Assembly: GCA_031127225.1 (NCBI GenBank)
Contig: JARIEV010000006.1
Location: forward strand, 1-53,565
Length of the DNA stretch: 53,565 bases
Direction of reading: 5' to 3'
Origin: Gemmatimonadota bacterium
Lineage (GTDB): Bacteria > Gemmatimonadota > Gemmatimonadetes > Gemmatimonadales > Gemmatimonadaceae
Below, one piece after another: positions 41,626 through 51,065 of the stretch. Numbering within the stretch: position 1 is the first letter of the stretch; every line of letters begins with the position of its first letter. Both the position numbers and the translations under genes were made by a program. The notes beneath the pieces were generated by a model. The model did not search any database. It had not been told where the DNA came from and saw nothing but the letters and a program-made list of their open reading frames with translations.

Positions 41626-43044
41626 ATGTCCCTCACGCCTGCCGAAACCTGGGATCGCCTGCGCCAACGCGCACGACAGATCCTCCCAGAGCAGACGTAC
41701 CGCACATGGCTCGAGCCCACCGACGCCCTCGGCATCGAGCACGACACCCTCCTGATCGGCGCCCCCGATCAGTTTTCGGCCGACTGGAACGAGTCCAAGC
41801 ACGCCGACCTGCTCACGAGCTTCGCCGCCGTGGCACTCGGCCACCCCATGAAAGTCCGGTTCAAAGTGGCCGAAGAGCGCATGGGGCGCGTCCAGATGGA
41901 CATGTTCGTACAGCCACCGCCAACCCCTGTTGTCGCGCCACCAACGGCGCACCAACAGCGCTTGTCAGCGCCACTGAACCCGAGATACACCTTCGATCAG
42001 TTCGTCATCGGGAAGTCTAACGATGTCGCCGCTGCCGCCGCGCAGGCCGCCGCACAGGCCCCGGGCAAGGTGTACAATCCGCTCTTCATCTATGGTGAAA
42101 CCGGACTCGGCAAAACGCACCTCATGCAGGGCATCGCCCACGAACTGCTTAAACGCACCCCCACGTTACGACTCGCCTTCGTCGGGACCGAGCAGTTCAC
42201 CAATGAGTTCGTCAACGCCATCCAGACCGGACAGATGGGCGACTTCCGTCGCCGCTTCCGCGAAATCGACCTGCTCCTCGTTGACGACGTCCAGTTCCTG
42301 AAGGGGAAGGAATCCACGCAGGAAGAATTCTTCCACACCTTCAACGCCATCTACGAAGCCGGTCGCCAGATCGTCCTCACCTCCGATCGGCCCCCCAAGG
42401 AGATCCCGGGACTCGAAGCCCGCCTGGTCTCCCGCTTCGAATGGGGGATGGTCGCCAATGTCGATGCTCCCGATCTCGAACACCGGATCGCCATCCTCAA
42501 GAAAAAGGCGAGTCTCGATCACCTCGAACTCACCATTCCTGACGAAGTCATCGAGTTCATTGCCCAGCACGTGAAATCGTCGGTTCGGGAGCTCGAAGGC
42601 TCGATTATCAAGCTCCTCGCGTACGCCTCCCTCAAGCACCGCGAGATCTCGGTCGAACTCGCCCGGGAGGCGCTCCGCGACAAGATCCGGGCGTCCACCT
42701 CCTCCGATTTCCCGGACATCCCGCCCACCACCATCACGGTGGCCACCATCCAGCAGGTCGTCTCCCGGGAATGGGGGGTCACCCCCGACGGGCTCCGCTC
42801 CAAAACCCGCACGAAGCAGCTCACCACCCCGCGGCAGGTCGCCATGTACCTCTGTCGGGAGCTGTTGGCGCTACAGTTGGTGGAAATCGGCAACGCCTTC
42901 GGTGGACGGGACCACTCCACGGTTATTCATTCGCTCGACCGCGTCGCCGAAGACATGGGCGGAGAACCCGGTTTCGCCGATCGCGTCCTCAAGGTTCGGG
43001 GCATGTTGGAAACCCTCCGATCCACTGGACAACTCGGCACCTGA
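41626..43044 (+). CDS. dnaA: Chromosomal replication initiator protein DnaA
   Basis: This is a 472-residue initiator. Domain I (TPAETWDRLRQRARQILPEQ, YRTWLEP) is followed by a short Pro-rich domain II. Domain III, the AAA+ core, starts at NPRYTFDQFVIGKSND, with Walker A FIYGETGLGKTHLMQ, Walker B LLLVDDVQFLKGKE, and the sensor and arginine-finger region LVSRFEWG. Domain IV is the DNA-binding helix-turn-helix (LTTPRQVAMYLCRELLALQL, FGGRDHSTVIHSLDRV), with the D-H-S-T box-recognition motif. ATP-DnaA opens the origin. The start is ATG 41626; the frame upstream is open but contains the DnaA box and is not coding. Confidence 0.98.
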   Translation: MSLTPAETWDRLRQRARQILPEQTYRTWLEPTDALGIEHDTLLIGAPDQFSADWNESKHADLLTSFAAVALGHPMKVRFKVAEERMGRVQMDMFVQPPPTPVVAPPTAHQQRLSAPLNPRYTFDQFVIGKSNDVAAAAAQAAAQAPGKVYNPLFIYGETGLGKTHLMQGIAHELLKRTPTLRLAFVGTEQFTNEFVNAIQTGQMGDFRRRFREIDLLLVDDVQFLKGKESTQEEFFHTFNAIYEAGRQIVLTSDRPPKEIPGLEARLVSRFEWGMVANVDAPDLEHRIAILKKKASLDHLELTIPDEVIEFIAQHVKSSVRELEGSIIKLLAYASLKHREISVELAREALRDKIRASTSSDFPDIPPTTITVATIQQVVSREWGVTPDGLRSKTRTKQLTTPRQVAMYLCRELLALQLVEIGNAFGGRDHSTVIHSLDRVAEDMGGEPGFADRVLKVRGMLETLRSTGQLGT

Positions 43045-43274
43045 TCCCCAGCCGTCCACACCGATCCACAGCCGGCACCCCGTTGGAATGGCCGAGATGT
43101 GCACCGATGCGGAGAAAAAGCACCTGTCGACATGGAATGCACATGACTTGGCATGGCGGAAGTGCTTCCAGACATGTAGCTTGCGGCGTTTGTAGACAAG
43201 CCCACACGCCCTGCTATTACTACCAGTTTTATTTCTAAGACTTCTTTTAACAGCAGTCCTTCCACACAACGGGC
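43045..43274. other. Candidate origin of replication (dnaA-dnaN intergenic)
   Basis: This 230-bp gap holds several relaxed DnaA-box-like sites sharing TCCACA (43052-43060, 43062-43070 and 43258-43266). It also holds a short GC block (CCCACACGCC at 43201-43210) and then CTGCTATTACTACCAG (43211-43226), which reads as a row of CTN/TAN triplets, the complement of DnaA-trios. A T-rich tract continues to about 43250. Box, GC block, trio and AT-rich stretch in this order is the layout of the bacterial basal unwinding system. The two strongest boxes are only 6 of 9 or 7 of 9, so support is moderate. Confidence 0.6.
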
Positions 43275-44387
43275 ATGCGCTTCACGATCTCGCGCGAGAA
43301 ACTCCAAGAAGGACTCGCGGCGGTTACCGCCGCCGTACCGGCCAAGACAACCTTGCCGGTCCTCTCGAACCTGCTCGTCGAAACCACCGAGCGCGGAATT
43401 CGCTTCTCCGCGACCGATCTCGACATCGCCGTCAGCACGGAAGTCAGTGCGGATGTCGAAACGCCGGGGGCGATCACCATTCCCGCCAAGAAGCTGAGCG
43501 AGATCGCGCGCGAACTGCCGCCCTCGCCCGTCAAGGTGTCAGCGAGTGGTGAACAGCGTGTCACCATCGAATGCGGACGTTCGAAATTCAAACTCCTCGG
43601 CCTTCCGCGCGAAGAGTTCCCGACCTTCCCCAGCGTGCGCTTCAACGACTCGTGGCGCGTGAAGTCGGGTGAGCTGCAAAAGCTCATTTCGCATGTCGCC
43701 TTCGCCGTCAGCACCGAAGAGTCACGCCCCATTCTCAACGGCGTCCTCTGGGAGCTGCGCGAAGATCGCATGCGTATGGTGGCCACCAACGGTCACCGCC
43801 TGTCCAAGATGGAACTGCCGGTCGAATCCAGCAGCGCCCCGCCGGGTGATCTTATCGTGCCGCCCAAGGCACTTGAGCAGATCAAGCGTCTCTTCCCGGC
43901 CGAAGAAGAACTCGAGATTGCACGGGGCGAAAACCACCTCGGCTTCCGCTCGCCGTTCACCTCCGTGTTCACGCGCCTGGTCGAAGGCCCGTATCCGAAC
44001 TACGAGCAGGTCATTCCCAAGGACAACGATCGCTTCTGCCTCTGCGACAAGGCGGCGCTCACCAGCGCCCTCAAGCGCATGAGCGTGATCGCGTCCGACC
44101 AGACGCACCGCATCAAGATGTCGTTCAATACCGGCATGCTGAAGTTCAGCGTCACCACGCCGGATCTGGGTGAAGCGTCGGACGAATTGCCTGTCAATTA
44201 CAACGGCGACCAGCTCGATATCGGCTTCAATGCCACGTATCTGCTGGAAATCCTGCGCTACATGCCCACCGAGCAGGTGCGGCTCACGTTCAAGGCTCCT
44301 GAGCGGGCAGCCACCATCGAGCCCGAAGGATGGGACGATCCGGCCAAGTATCTCTGCCTCGTGATGCCGCTGCGCCTGATGGACTGA
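43275..44387 (+). CDS. dnaN: DNA polymerase III subunit beta (sliding clamp)
   Basis: This is a 370-residue clamp that forms a dimeric ring on DNA and holds the polymerase, MutS and ligase. It has the three-domain pattern: FTISREKLQEGLAAVTAAVP and TLPVLSNLLVETTERGIRFS at the start, HVAFAVSTEESRPILNGVLW in domain 2, and a final FKAPERAATIEP with CLVMPLRLMD. The family C-terminal motif (PMR) appears as MPLRL. It is full length. It lies 230 bp after dnaA, downstream of the candidate unwinding element, and converges with a lipoprotein gene. Confidence 0.97.
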   Translation: MRFTISREKLQEGLAAVTAAVPAKTTLPVLSNLLVETTERGIRFSATDLDIAVSTEVSADVETPGAITIPAKKLSEIARELPPSPVKVSASGEQRVTIECGRSKFKLLGLPREEFPTFPSVRFNDSWRVKSGELQKLISHVAFAVSTEESRPILNGVLWELREDRMRMVATNGHRLSKMELPVESSSAPPGDLIVPPKALEQIKRLFPAEEELEIARGENHLGFRSPFTSVFTRLVEGPYPNYEQVIPKDNDRFCLCDKAALTSALKRMSVIASDQTHRIKMSFNTGMLKFSVTTPDLGEASDELPVNYNGDQLDIGFNATYLLEILRYMPTEQVRLTFKAPERAATIEPEGWDDPAKYLCLVMPLRLMD

Positions 44388-44407
44388 GTACGATCAGGCC
44401 GTCTCGG

Positions 44408-45298
44408 TCATTGTACCCGCTCCGCCCGGATCTCCACCCGTTGCAGCACCTTCTGCAAACGAGGAGCTCCGGGCGGAATGCGTTCTACCACCTGTAGCGT
44501 CAAGGTACTCGTGCCCTGCAAGCGCTCCAGGATGCCGGTTGTGGCGTTGATCTCCAGCCGTTGCATGCCGGACCCTGAACCTGTGAGTTCGAAGGCCCGA
44601 AACGCCGATCCGCCTTTCCCGTCCAGGGTCGAGGTGCTTTCGCGTTCCACGACCAGCATGGCCGCTGATCGCTGCGCAAGTTTCGACCGGCTCGTGGTAT
44701 AAACGGTGAGCGGCATACCGCTCCGACACACCAGCGACACCGTGCTGTCGCGCCACGCATCGCCCACTGCGACGCCGTCCGGGATGCGTACCAACAGCTC
44801 GCGTGCCAGCTGCATCGCGCTGACTTCCGGACGATCGCATTCATTGGCCAGCGGTGGTCTCGACACGACACGCAAATAAGTACTGTCGAAAACCGCATCG
44901 ATCAGCAAGACCGAGGGTTTGACCCCTGTCGTTGTCACCGGATCCAGGGTGTTTCGCACCGTGAACGAGTCGACCTGACCACGTCCCCGTAACGCCCCCG
45001 AGGACGACCGCTCAAAGGCGAGCGTGATCCGGGCGCGCGTGTCGATCCGCTGTTCACTCCCGACCCCGGCCGGAAGGGCACTGCCTGACGCGTTCAATCG
45101 TGTCACCGCAGACACGAGCCATTGGTTGGCGGGTTGCGTGGCAGGAAGGGTCAGACCAGCAGCTGGCGGCGCCACCGCTGGGGGCCGTTCCGCGGTCGGT
45201 CGCGGCGTAGTAGAGACCGGAGCGGAAGGCGTGCATCCCCCGATCATCAGCACGGCCGGTATCGTGGCTACCCAAACAGTGCGTGTTACAACACCCAC
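44408..45298 (-). CDS. Hypothetical lipoprotein
   Basis: This is a 296-residue protein of no family I recognise. A signal peptide ends in the lipobox MIGGC, then a Pro/Thr/Ala-rich linker of about 30 residues leads to a beta-rich domain (RITLAFERSSSGALRGRGQV, LLIDAVFDSTYLRVVSRP, MLVVERESTSTLDGKGGSA, RLEINATTGILERLQGTSTL). The alternation suggests a beta-sheet or barrel-like soluble fold, as in outer-envelope lipoproteins. Two cysteines in the body may pair. The start is GTG 45298, 18 bp after rnpB ends, so it may be read from the rnpB promoter. It converges with dnaN. Confidence 0.7.
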   Translation of the reverse strand: MGVVTRTVWVATIPAVLMIGGCTPSAPVSTTPRPTAERPPAVAPPAAGLTLPATQPANQWLVSAVTRLNASGSALPAGVGSEQRIDTRARITLAFERSSSGALRGRGQVDSFTVRNTLDPVTTTGVKPSVLLIDAVFDSTYLRVVSRPPLANECDRPEVSAMQLARELLVRIPDGVAVGDAWRDSTVSLVCRSGMPLTVYTTSRSKLAQRSAAMLVVERESTSTLDGKGGSAFRAFELTGSGSGMQRLEINATTGILERLQGTSTLTLQVVERIPPGAPRLQKVLQRVEIRAERVQ

Positions 45299-45316
45299 AA
45301 AAAGGACCTCACGGAA

Positions 45317-45749
45317 GGTCGCCGGCCTGTAAGCCGGGTTCTGTCAGCGCCGGCGTGCGCAAGCACACACCGACACCGGACGGTCATTCCTCTCGGCGTG
45401 CAGTCACCCACACGCTCTAGCAGCCTACCCGCGGCTCGACGTCTTGCGACGTCCTTGCGAGACGGGTCATCTCTCGCCGCTTATTTGGCCTTGCTCCGAC
45501 TGGGGTTTACCGAGCCGTTTCCGTTACCGGAAACGCGGTGGGCTCTTACCCCACCCTTTCACCCTTACCGCACCGGCGGTGGCCCGTGAGGGTTCCCGGC
45601 AGGACGGCGGTTTGCTTTCTGTTGCACTGTCCGTCGCACGAAGCTCACGCCGCATGCGCCCAGGCGTTACCTGGCAGTCTACCCTGTGGAGCCCGGACTT
45701 TCCTCGGTGCCCGAGCTTTCGCTCTGACATCGCGACCATCCGGCCGACA
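45317..45749 (-). ncRNA. rnpB: RNase P RNA (class A)
   Basis: This RNA of about 430 nt is the catalytic part of RNase P. Conserved elements on the minus strand are GAGGAAAGTCCGGGCTCC with CACAGGGTA (CR-I, 45688-45703), GTGCAACAGAAAGCAAACCG (CR-IV region), and the 3' sequence GACAGAACCCGGCTTACAG (CR-V). The ends GTCGGCCGG and CCGGCGAC form P1. The presence of a CTCGGTAAACCCC segment (L15 region, which pairs with tRNA CCA) supports class A. A TATATT -10-like sequence lies just upstream at 45770-45775 on the minus strand. Exact ends are approximate. Confidence 0.95.
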
Positions 45750-45769
45750 ACCCATCCGTGAGATACCGG

Positions 45770-45775
45770 AATATA
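45770..45775 (-). promoter_or_regulatory. Likely -10 element of rnpB
   Basis: TATATT read leftward lies 20 bp before the predicted 5' end of rnpB. The expected -35 place (45793-45798) reads CGTCAC, a poor match, so the promoter is only partly supported. Confidence 0.4.
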
Positions 45776-45936
45776 ACGCACCCCCTGTGTCGGTGACGCA
45801 GCACGGTGCCCGAACACAATTCATCGCATCGGGGTGACACTGTGCTGACGCCGCCAGATAGCCTTGGCGCCATGTTCGGCCGACGACGAAGAGGTCGTCG
45901 GTCCCTTCCATCAACGCACCGGTGCGCGAGGTTTGC

Positions 45937-46836
45937 ATGGCTACTGTGTCGTCACGCTCGATCGTCACCTTTCTCACACCGACCGAACAGCAGCGGGTCG
46001 ATGCGCTCGGTCAGGGCTCGTACACCACACTGCACCGCGAGAGCCTCGACGAGATGATGCGGGATCTCCGCACCAAACCGGTATCGGCCATTCTTGTGTC
46101 GGTCTCGCGATACCAGCAGCATCACGGCATGCAGGTGGCACGCATGGTCCGCGAATTTCCACGCGTCCCGGCGGTGGCTCTGCTTACCGGCAATGAACTG
46201 CGGAGTACGCAATCTTTGCTCGCCCTTGGGCAACAGGGTGTCCAAATGCTGGTCGATGCGCGCGATCCCGCCGGTTGGCGCGATCTCCGGCAAGTCGTCA
46301 ACCGGGAGACCGCCGCCACGATCGAATCACTGGCCATTCAGCGGATCCGCACCGACCTTACCGGAGCGACCGACGACTGCCTTCGCTTCTTCGATCACCT
46401 CTTTCTCGCACCGCGATCACTCACCACCGTTCGGCAGCTGGCCCGTCGGCTTAGCGTAGTACCCACCACCTTTATGAGCCGGTTTTTCCGCGCCGGTCTT
46501 CCGGCACCGAAGAAATATCTAGCCACCGCGCGGCTCGTGCGTGCGGCACGGCTGCTCGAAAATCCCGGCTACAGCCTTACACAAGTCGCCTTTCTATTGG
46601 AGTACTCGTCACCACAGAGTTTCTCTCGGCACGTGCGACATACACTCCAGTGCGGTGCGGCCGATTTTCGACGTACGTACAGTGGGCACACGATGCTCGA
46701 ACATATGCGACAGCGGCTCATTCTTCCCTATCGCGAGCAACTACTCGCGTTCACGCCGGTCGAGCTCACTCCACACTGGGTTGATCGTCCGGTCCCGATA
46801 ACTCCGGTAGTGGAACCGACCCGCCAGTCAGCGTAG
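45937..46836 (+). CDS. AraC-family transcriptional regulator with receiver-like N-terminal domain
   Basis: This is a 299-residue protein. The C-terminal 105 residues form an AraC-type double helix-turn-helix ([60 protein letters not shown]). Residues 1-120 look like a receiver-type alpha/beta fold without the acidic pocket and phosphoacceptor Asp: [34 protein letters not shown] and [19 protein letters not shown]. It is therefore unlikely to be phosphorylated and may act as a dimer or ligand module. The ATG at 45937 is preceded by GCGCGAGG. Its 3' end overlaps the opposite gene by 71 bp. The regulated genes are unknown. Confidence 0.85.
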   Translation: MATVSSRSIVTFLTPTEQQRVDALGQGSYTTLHRESLDEMMRDLRTKPVSAILVSVSRYQQHHGMQVARMVREFPRVPAVALLTGNELRSTQSLLALGQQGVQMLVDARDPAGWRDLRQVVNRETAATIESLAIQRIRTDLTGATDDCLRFFDHLFLAPRSLTTVRQLARRLSVVPTTFMSRFFRAGLPAPKKYLATARLVRAARLLENPGYSLTQVAFLLEYSSPQSFSRHVRHTLQCGAADFRRTYSGHTMLEHMRQRLILPYREQLLAFTPVELTPHWVDRPVPITPVVEPTRQSA

Positions 46837-47995
46837 CGTTGTTGTCCGGCACGCGGAGGGTGGCATGTTCGCCAAGATGCCGTCGGAAAGTCGCATCCAG
46901 ACGTTCGGCGGTCCGCGATACGTCTGTGGCCACGCGCGCGAGCGCCTCGACGTCCAACCGCTGCGTAGCGGCGGTATCGGTAATCGCGCGCGCACCCCGT
47001 GCTGCACGTTCGGCCGTGCCGGCGAGCGATTCCATCCCCTCGACGATCCCGGTGGTAAGCTGCGCCTGCGATCTGGTCAGCGTCGCGACGTCATCGTTTT
47101 GACGCGCGATGCGTGCAATCCCCTCCACCATCGCTGACAGGGCGCGTGTCGCGTCGCGCGCAATCTCTCCGGCACCAGCGACGTCGGCCGCCGTGCTGTC
47201 CATGGAACGGACGGCGATCTCGATATCGTCCCGTACCCGATGCACGATGGCCGCAATGCGTTTAGCCGCTTGGCCACTCTCCGCCGCCAGTGTGCGGATT
47301 TCTTCCGCGACGACGGCAAAGCCAAGCCCTTCGTCGCCGGCTCGTGAGGCTTCGATGGCGGCGTTGAGGGCCAGCAGGTTGGTCTGCCGTGCGATGCGCG
47401 CAACCGTTTCAACGAAGTCGCCGACGTGCTCCGATGCCGGCGCTAGCAGGCGCACTTGTTCGGCCGTCGCCGTGACATCGCTACCGACACGCAGCAGCGC
47501 CTGCGCGGCGCCTTCGATGGCCTCGCGGCTCGCGGCAGCCGCCCGATCGACCTGATGTGCGTCGGTGGCTGCGAGACCCGCCATCGCGTGTGCTGTGTCG
47601 GCCGTCCGGTGGGCGTTGCTGATCAACTGCAGAGCATCGCGAACCCGACGGTGCTGCTGGTCCAGGTCATCATCCAGCGCGCGGATCATCGTGCTGTTGT
47701 CTTCGGCCCGCCGTTGCAGTACCGCCGCGGCGCCATGCATGTGCGCGACCACATCCATCACGCCGGCCGCGTCCCGTTGTACGTGCTCGAACAGCAGCGC
47801 GCGTTCGTCGAGCAGGCGGTGAAGGCGCGCGTGCGATTCCAACGACTGCCGGCGGAAATGCAACACGTAGCCGGTGATAGCCGCTGCGTACACCAGCGCC
47901 GCCACCGGCCACCCCCACACGTAGACGGTGCCACTGATGGCCAGAAGCGCGCCGGCCAAAGCGCTGACGCGCCAGATCCGCCGCATGGGGGCCAT
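46766..47995 (-). CDS. Methyl-accepting chemotaxis-like signalling protein
   Basis: This is a 409-residue protein. Two N-terminal helices ([35 protein letters not shown]) are joined by a very short turn, so there is no periplasmic sensor domain. A long coiled-coil region follows. The highly conserved MCP hairpin tip is intact: [36 protein letters not shown]. It should work with CheA/CheW, but no such genes are in the window, and no CheR-binding pentapeptide is seen at the C-terminus. The start is ATG 47995, six bases after the pyrE stop. Its last 71 bases overlap the end of the AraC gene on the other strand. Confidence 0.9.
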   Translation of the reverse strand: MAPMRRIWRVSALAGALLAISGTVYVWGWPVAALVYAAAITGYVLHFRRQSLESHARLHRLLDERALLFEHVQRDAAGVMDVVAHMHGAAAVLQRRAEDNSTMIRALDDDLDQQHRRVRDALQLISNAHRTADTAHAMAGLAATDAHQVDRAAAASREAIEGAAQALLRVGSDVTATAEQVRLLAPASEHVGDFVETVARIARQTNLLALNAAIEASRAGDEGLGFAVVAEEIRTLAAESGQAAKRIAAIVHRVRDDIEIAVRSMDSTAADVAGAGEIARDATRALSAMVEGIARIARQNDDVATLTRSQAQLTTGIVEGMESLAGTAERAARGARAITDTAATQRLDVEALARVATDVSRTAERLDATFRRHLGEHATLRVPDNNATLTGGSVPLPELSGPDDQPSVE

Positions 47996-48001
47996 GCGGA
48001 A

Positions 48002-48568
48002 TCAGGCCGGCGGGATCAGTGGAGACAGGTCGGTTGCCGTGACCAGACTGAGGACGGTAAGTCCCGCGGCTTCGAGTGCGTCCCGGCCCCCCTCCTCACG
48101 ATCAACGAGGGCCAGCACGCCGATCACGTTCCCCCCAGCTGCCCGGATCGCTTCGACCGCCTTGAGCGCTGAGCCGCCGGTGGTGATCACGTCTTCCACG
48201 ACCACCACCTGATCGCCCGCGGCGAACGGTCCCTCGATGAGCTTGCCGGTGCCATGCTGCTTGGCCTCTTTGCGCACCGTGAACGCCCTGATCATCCCAC
48301 CGGTCCCCGCCTCGGCTTCCAGGGCGGAGGCATGGGCGATGGCGTACGAAATCGGGTCCGCGCCCAGCGTCAGGCCACCGACGGCATCGACCGGCCAGCC
48401 GCTCTCGCGCAGTGCGGCCAGCGCCGCCCGCCCGATGAGCAGCTGTCCTTCCGGACTCATCGTGGTCAAGCGGCAATCGACGTACAGGGAAGAGCGACGG
48501 CCTGAGGCCAGTACGAAATCGCCCCGCTTGGCCGAACGTTCGGCGAGCAGGGCGATCAGTCGGGACAT
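48002..48568 (-). CDS. pyrE: Orotate phosphoribosyltransferase
   Basis: This 188-residue enzyme joins orotate and PRPP to orotidine 5'-phosphate in UMP synthesis. The PRPP loop is VVVVEDVITTGGSALKAVEA. Also seen are FVLASGRRSSLYVDCR, VDAVGGLTLGADPISYAIAH, AFTVRKEAKQHGTGKLIEG and VIGVLALVDREEGG, all family features. The ATG at 48568 is used; a GTG five codons earlier (48583) is possible. It is between the kinase gene (46 bp upstream) and the MCP gene (6 bp downstream), so the three may form one transcript although they share no pathway. Confidence 0.97.
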   Translation of the reverse strand: MSRLIALLAERSAKRGDFVLASGRRSSLYVDCRLTTMSPEGQLLIGRAALAALRESGWPVDAVGGLTLGADPISYAIAHASALEAEAGTGGMIRAFTVRKEAKQHGTGKLIEGPFAAGDQVVVVEDVITTGGSALKAVEAIRAAGGNVIGVLALVDREEGGRDALEAAGLTVLSLVTATDLSPLIPPA

Positions 48569-48614
48569 CGTGGATGTGGTCACAGTGGCAGGAACGGGGA
48601 GAGCGGCCTGATGA

Positions 48615-49556
48615 TCAGCTTCGGCGGAACAACCCCTTCATCTTACCGAATAGACCGGCCTTCTCGTCACCCTCATCGGCCGCGGATCCTGACGCGCTCG
48701 TTGTTGGGGCCTTCTCGGCCGCGGCCACAAAGGCCTCCGAAAACTCCTTGACGGAGCCGTACCGCTCATCCGGCTTCTTGGCGAGCGCCTTCATGACCAC
48801 CAGCTCGACATCGGTCGGGAAGGAGAGCGCGGGCTTTGCCTTGTTGAGGGCGATGGGCGGCTGCGTGAGCAGCTGGGAGAACAATTCGCGCGGCGACTTG
48901 CCCGTGTACGGCAGGACCCCCGTGAGGAGGTAGTACGCGATGGTACCCAGCGAGTACTGATCGGCGGCCGGTCCGACGAGCTCACCCGAGAGGGCCTCGG
49001 GTGCGACATACATGAGCGTACCGACGAAGAACCCGGCACGGGTCAGGCGCTGATCGGGTGATGCGTCCGTGTCGGCCGCGATGCCGAAATCGACCAGCTT
49101 CACGTGATGTGACGCTGGGTCGTACATGATGTTTTCCGGCTTCAGGTCGCGGTGCACGATCCCGACATCATGGGCGGACTGGACCGCTCCGCAGATCTGC
49201 GAGAGAATCCCCGAGACCTCCTGACACGACAACGGGCCCGACTTCTCGGCGAACTTATCGAGGATTTCGCCGCTGGCCCACTCGATGGCGAGGTAATAGC
49301 GCTCACCATCCGTCTGTCCGTAATCTAGGGTACGCACGATGTTCGGGTGTTCTACCCGTGCGCCGAACTGCGCCTCGCGCAGGAATCGCGCGACCGCGGT
49401 TTTGTCGTGCTGCAGCTTTTCGCGCAACACCTTGAGGGCCACGGTGCCGTGCTCGGCATGATCCGCGCGAAAGACGGTCGCAGTTCCGCCTTCACCAACT
49501 TTGGCCCGCAGCGTGTAGCCTGCCAGCGTCGTTCCGACTAGCGTCTCTATGGTCAC
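48615..49556 (-). CDS. Serine/threonine protein kinase (Hanks type)
   Basis: This is a 313-residue kinase. Motifs present are the glycine loop GEGGTATVF, VALKVLREKL (ATP Lys), the catalytic loop HRDLKPENIM and the DFG triplet in LVDFGIA, followed by FVGTLMYVAPEAL. The C-terminal 45 residues hold a Ser/Ala/Glu-rich linker and a basic end (GLFGKMKGLFRRS). There is no membrane helix or extracellular domain, so it is a soluble kinase, perhaps held at the membrane by its basic amphipathic tail. The start is GTG 49556, giving VTIETLVGTTLAGYTLRAKV. Substrates are unknown. Confidence 0.93.
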   Translation of the reverse strand: MTIETLVGTTLAGYTLRAKVGEGGTATVFRADHAEHGTVALKVLREKLQHDKTAVARFLREAQFGARVEHPNIVRTLDYGQTDGERYYLAIEWASGEILDKFAEKSGPLSCQEVSGILSQICGAVQSAHDVGIVHRDLKPENIMYDPASHHVKLVDFGIAADTDASPDQRLTRAGFFVGTLMYVAPEALSGELVGPAADQYSLGTIAYYLLTGVLPYTGKSPRELFSQLLTQPPIALNKAKPALSFPTDVELVVMKALAKKPDERYGSVKEFSEAFVAAAEKAPTTSASGSAADEGDEKAGLFGKMKGLFRRS

Positions 49557-49646
49557 GGGGCGAACGTAACGCGCTCCGGCGGCGCCAGCAAGACACATTT
49601 ATAGAAACCGTGACCGCGGGCACCTCATGTCTGCACGGACGGCACC

Positions 49647-51061
49647 ATGCGAACTGTGAACACACGTGCTTTGACGTTTCGTCTTCCGTACGCGGCGGCC
49701 GTCGCGCTTGCCACGTTCACGGCGTGCGCGGGTAGCCGCCCGCCGGTTGGACCGGGCTCGTCCATGCCGCCGGGCCTCGGTGGCCCGGGTGTACCCGGGG
49801 TCGTTGCGGGTTCACCGGCCGACATGCAGCGCCTCTATCGCAGCATGGGGTTGATCGCCGGCAGCGGTGCCATTCCGTTTGTGTCGTCGGTGTCGTTCCT
49901 CCGCGCCCCCGTGGGGGACAGTACCCTGACCATGGTCGCCCTGAGCATGCCGTCGCGGGTGCTGGGATTCACCCGCCAGGGTGAGCGCTATGCCGCCGGG
50001 TATGTCGCACGTCTCGAGGTGCGGCAGGGCAGTGCCGTGGTCAAGCTGATCGAGGCCACCGAGAAGGTGCTGGTACCCACGTTCCGGGAAACGTCACGGA
50101 CCGATGAGGCCATCATCTGGCAGCAGTTCCTGACGCTCGCGCCCGGACGGTACACGCTGGCGCTGAGCATCAAGGACGAAGCGAGCATTCGCAATGCGGC
50201 GGAAGAGGTGCAGCTTGAAGTGCCACGGCTCGCCCCCGACATGTTCGGGTCACCGATGCCGGTGTACGAGGCCATACCGCGCACGAGTATCGATACGTTG
50301 CCGCGAATTCTGGCACGACCGCGCTCGACAGTGGTGTTCGGACAGGATTCGCTGCTGCCGCTCTATCTCGACGCCGTCGGTTCCGCCGCACCCTCGCGGG
50401 CGCATCTCCGCATCATGGGTGACGGGGATGTCGTACTCCACGACGAGGATATCGACATGCCGCCCCGCGGTGACGGGCATAGCACGACGATCGGCGTGCC
50501 GGTGGCGAAAATGGGGATCGGAATCAACACCCTGCTGGTGAGCGTGCCCGGCCGTCCGGACACGGCCCGGGCGCGGGTCCTCGTGAGCCTCGGCGACGAC
50601 CTCCCGATCGCGTCGTTCGACGAGATGTTCACGTATCTCCGCTACTTCACCACCGCCGATCGTCTCAAGACGTTGCGCGACGCCACGCCGGCGCAGCGCC
50701 CCGAGGTGTGGGCTGCATTTCTGAAGGCCACCGACCCTGTGCCCGGCACGGCCGAGCATGAGGGGCTTCGCGAGTACTTTTCGCGCATCCGCCTTGCCAA
50801 CGTACGCTTCCGCGACGACGGCCCCGTGGGCTGGCTGAGTGATCGCGGTATCGCGTTCGTGGCGCTGGGCGATCCGGACAACATCATCGACACGGGCATG
50901 ACCGACCCTAACGCGCGTGTGCGTCAGCAGGTGTGGGAGTATCGCGAGTTGCGGGTGCAGATCCTGTTCGTGGATCAAACCGGGTTTGGCCGGTGGCGGC
51001 TATCGTCCCAGAGTCGCGCGGAACTCGACAATGCGATCCGTCGCCGCATGGTGTCGCGCCA

Positions 51062-51065
<4 letters not shown>
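49647..51065 (+). CDS. GWxTD-domain lipoprotein
   Basis: This is a 472-residue protein. A signal peptide (YAAAVALATFTAC) ends in a lipobox-like Cys, then comes a Gly/Pro-rich linker. The middle is beta-rich (VARLEVRQGSAVVKLIEATE, LTLAPGRYTLALSIKDEASI). The C-terminal 150 residues form the GWxTD domain, with VGWLSDRGIAFVALGDPDNI as the family hallmark and RELRVQILFVDQTGFGRWRL at the end. The motif carries Ser in place of Thr (GWLSD). GWxTD proteins occur in Gemmatimonadota, Acidobacteria and related phyla and have no defined role. The stop overlaps the polA start as GTGA. Confidence 0.88.
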
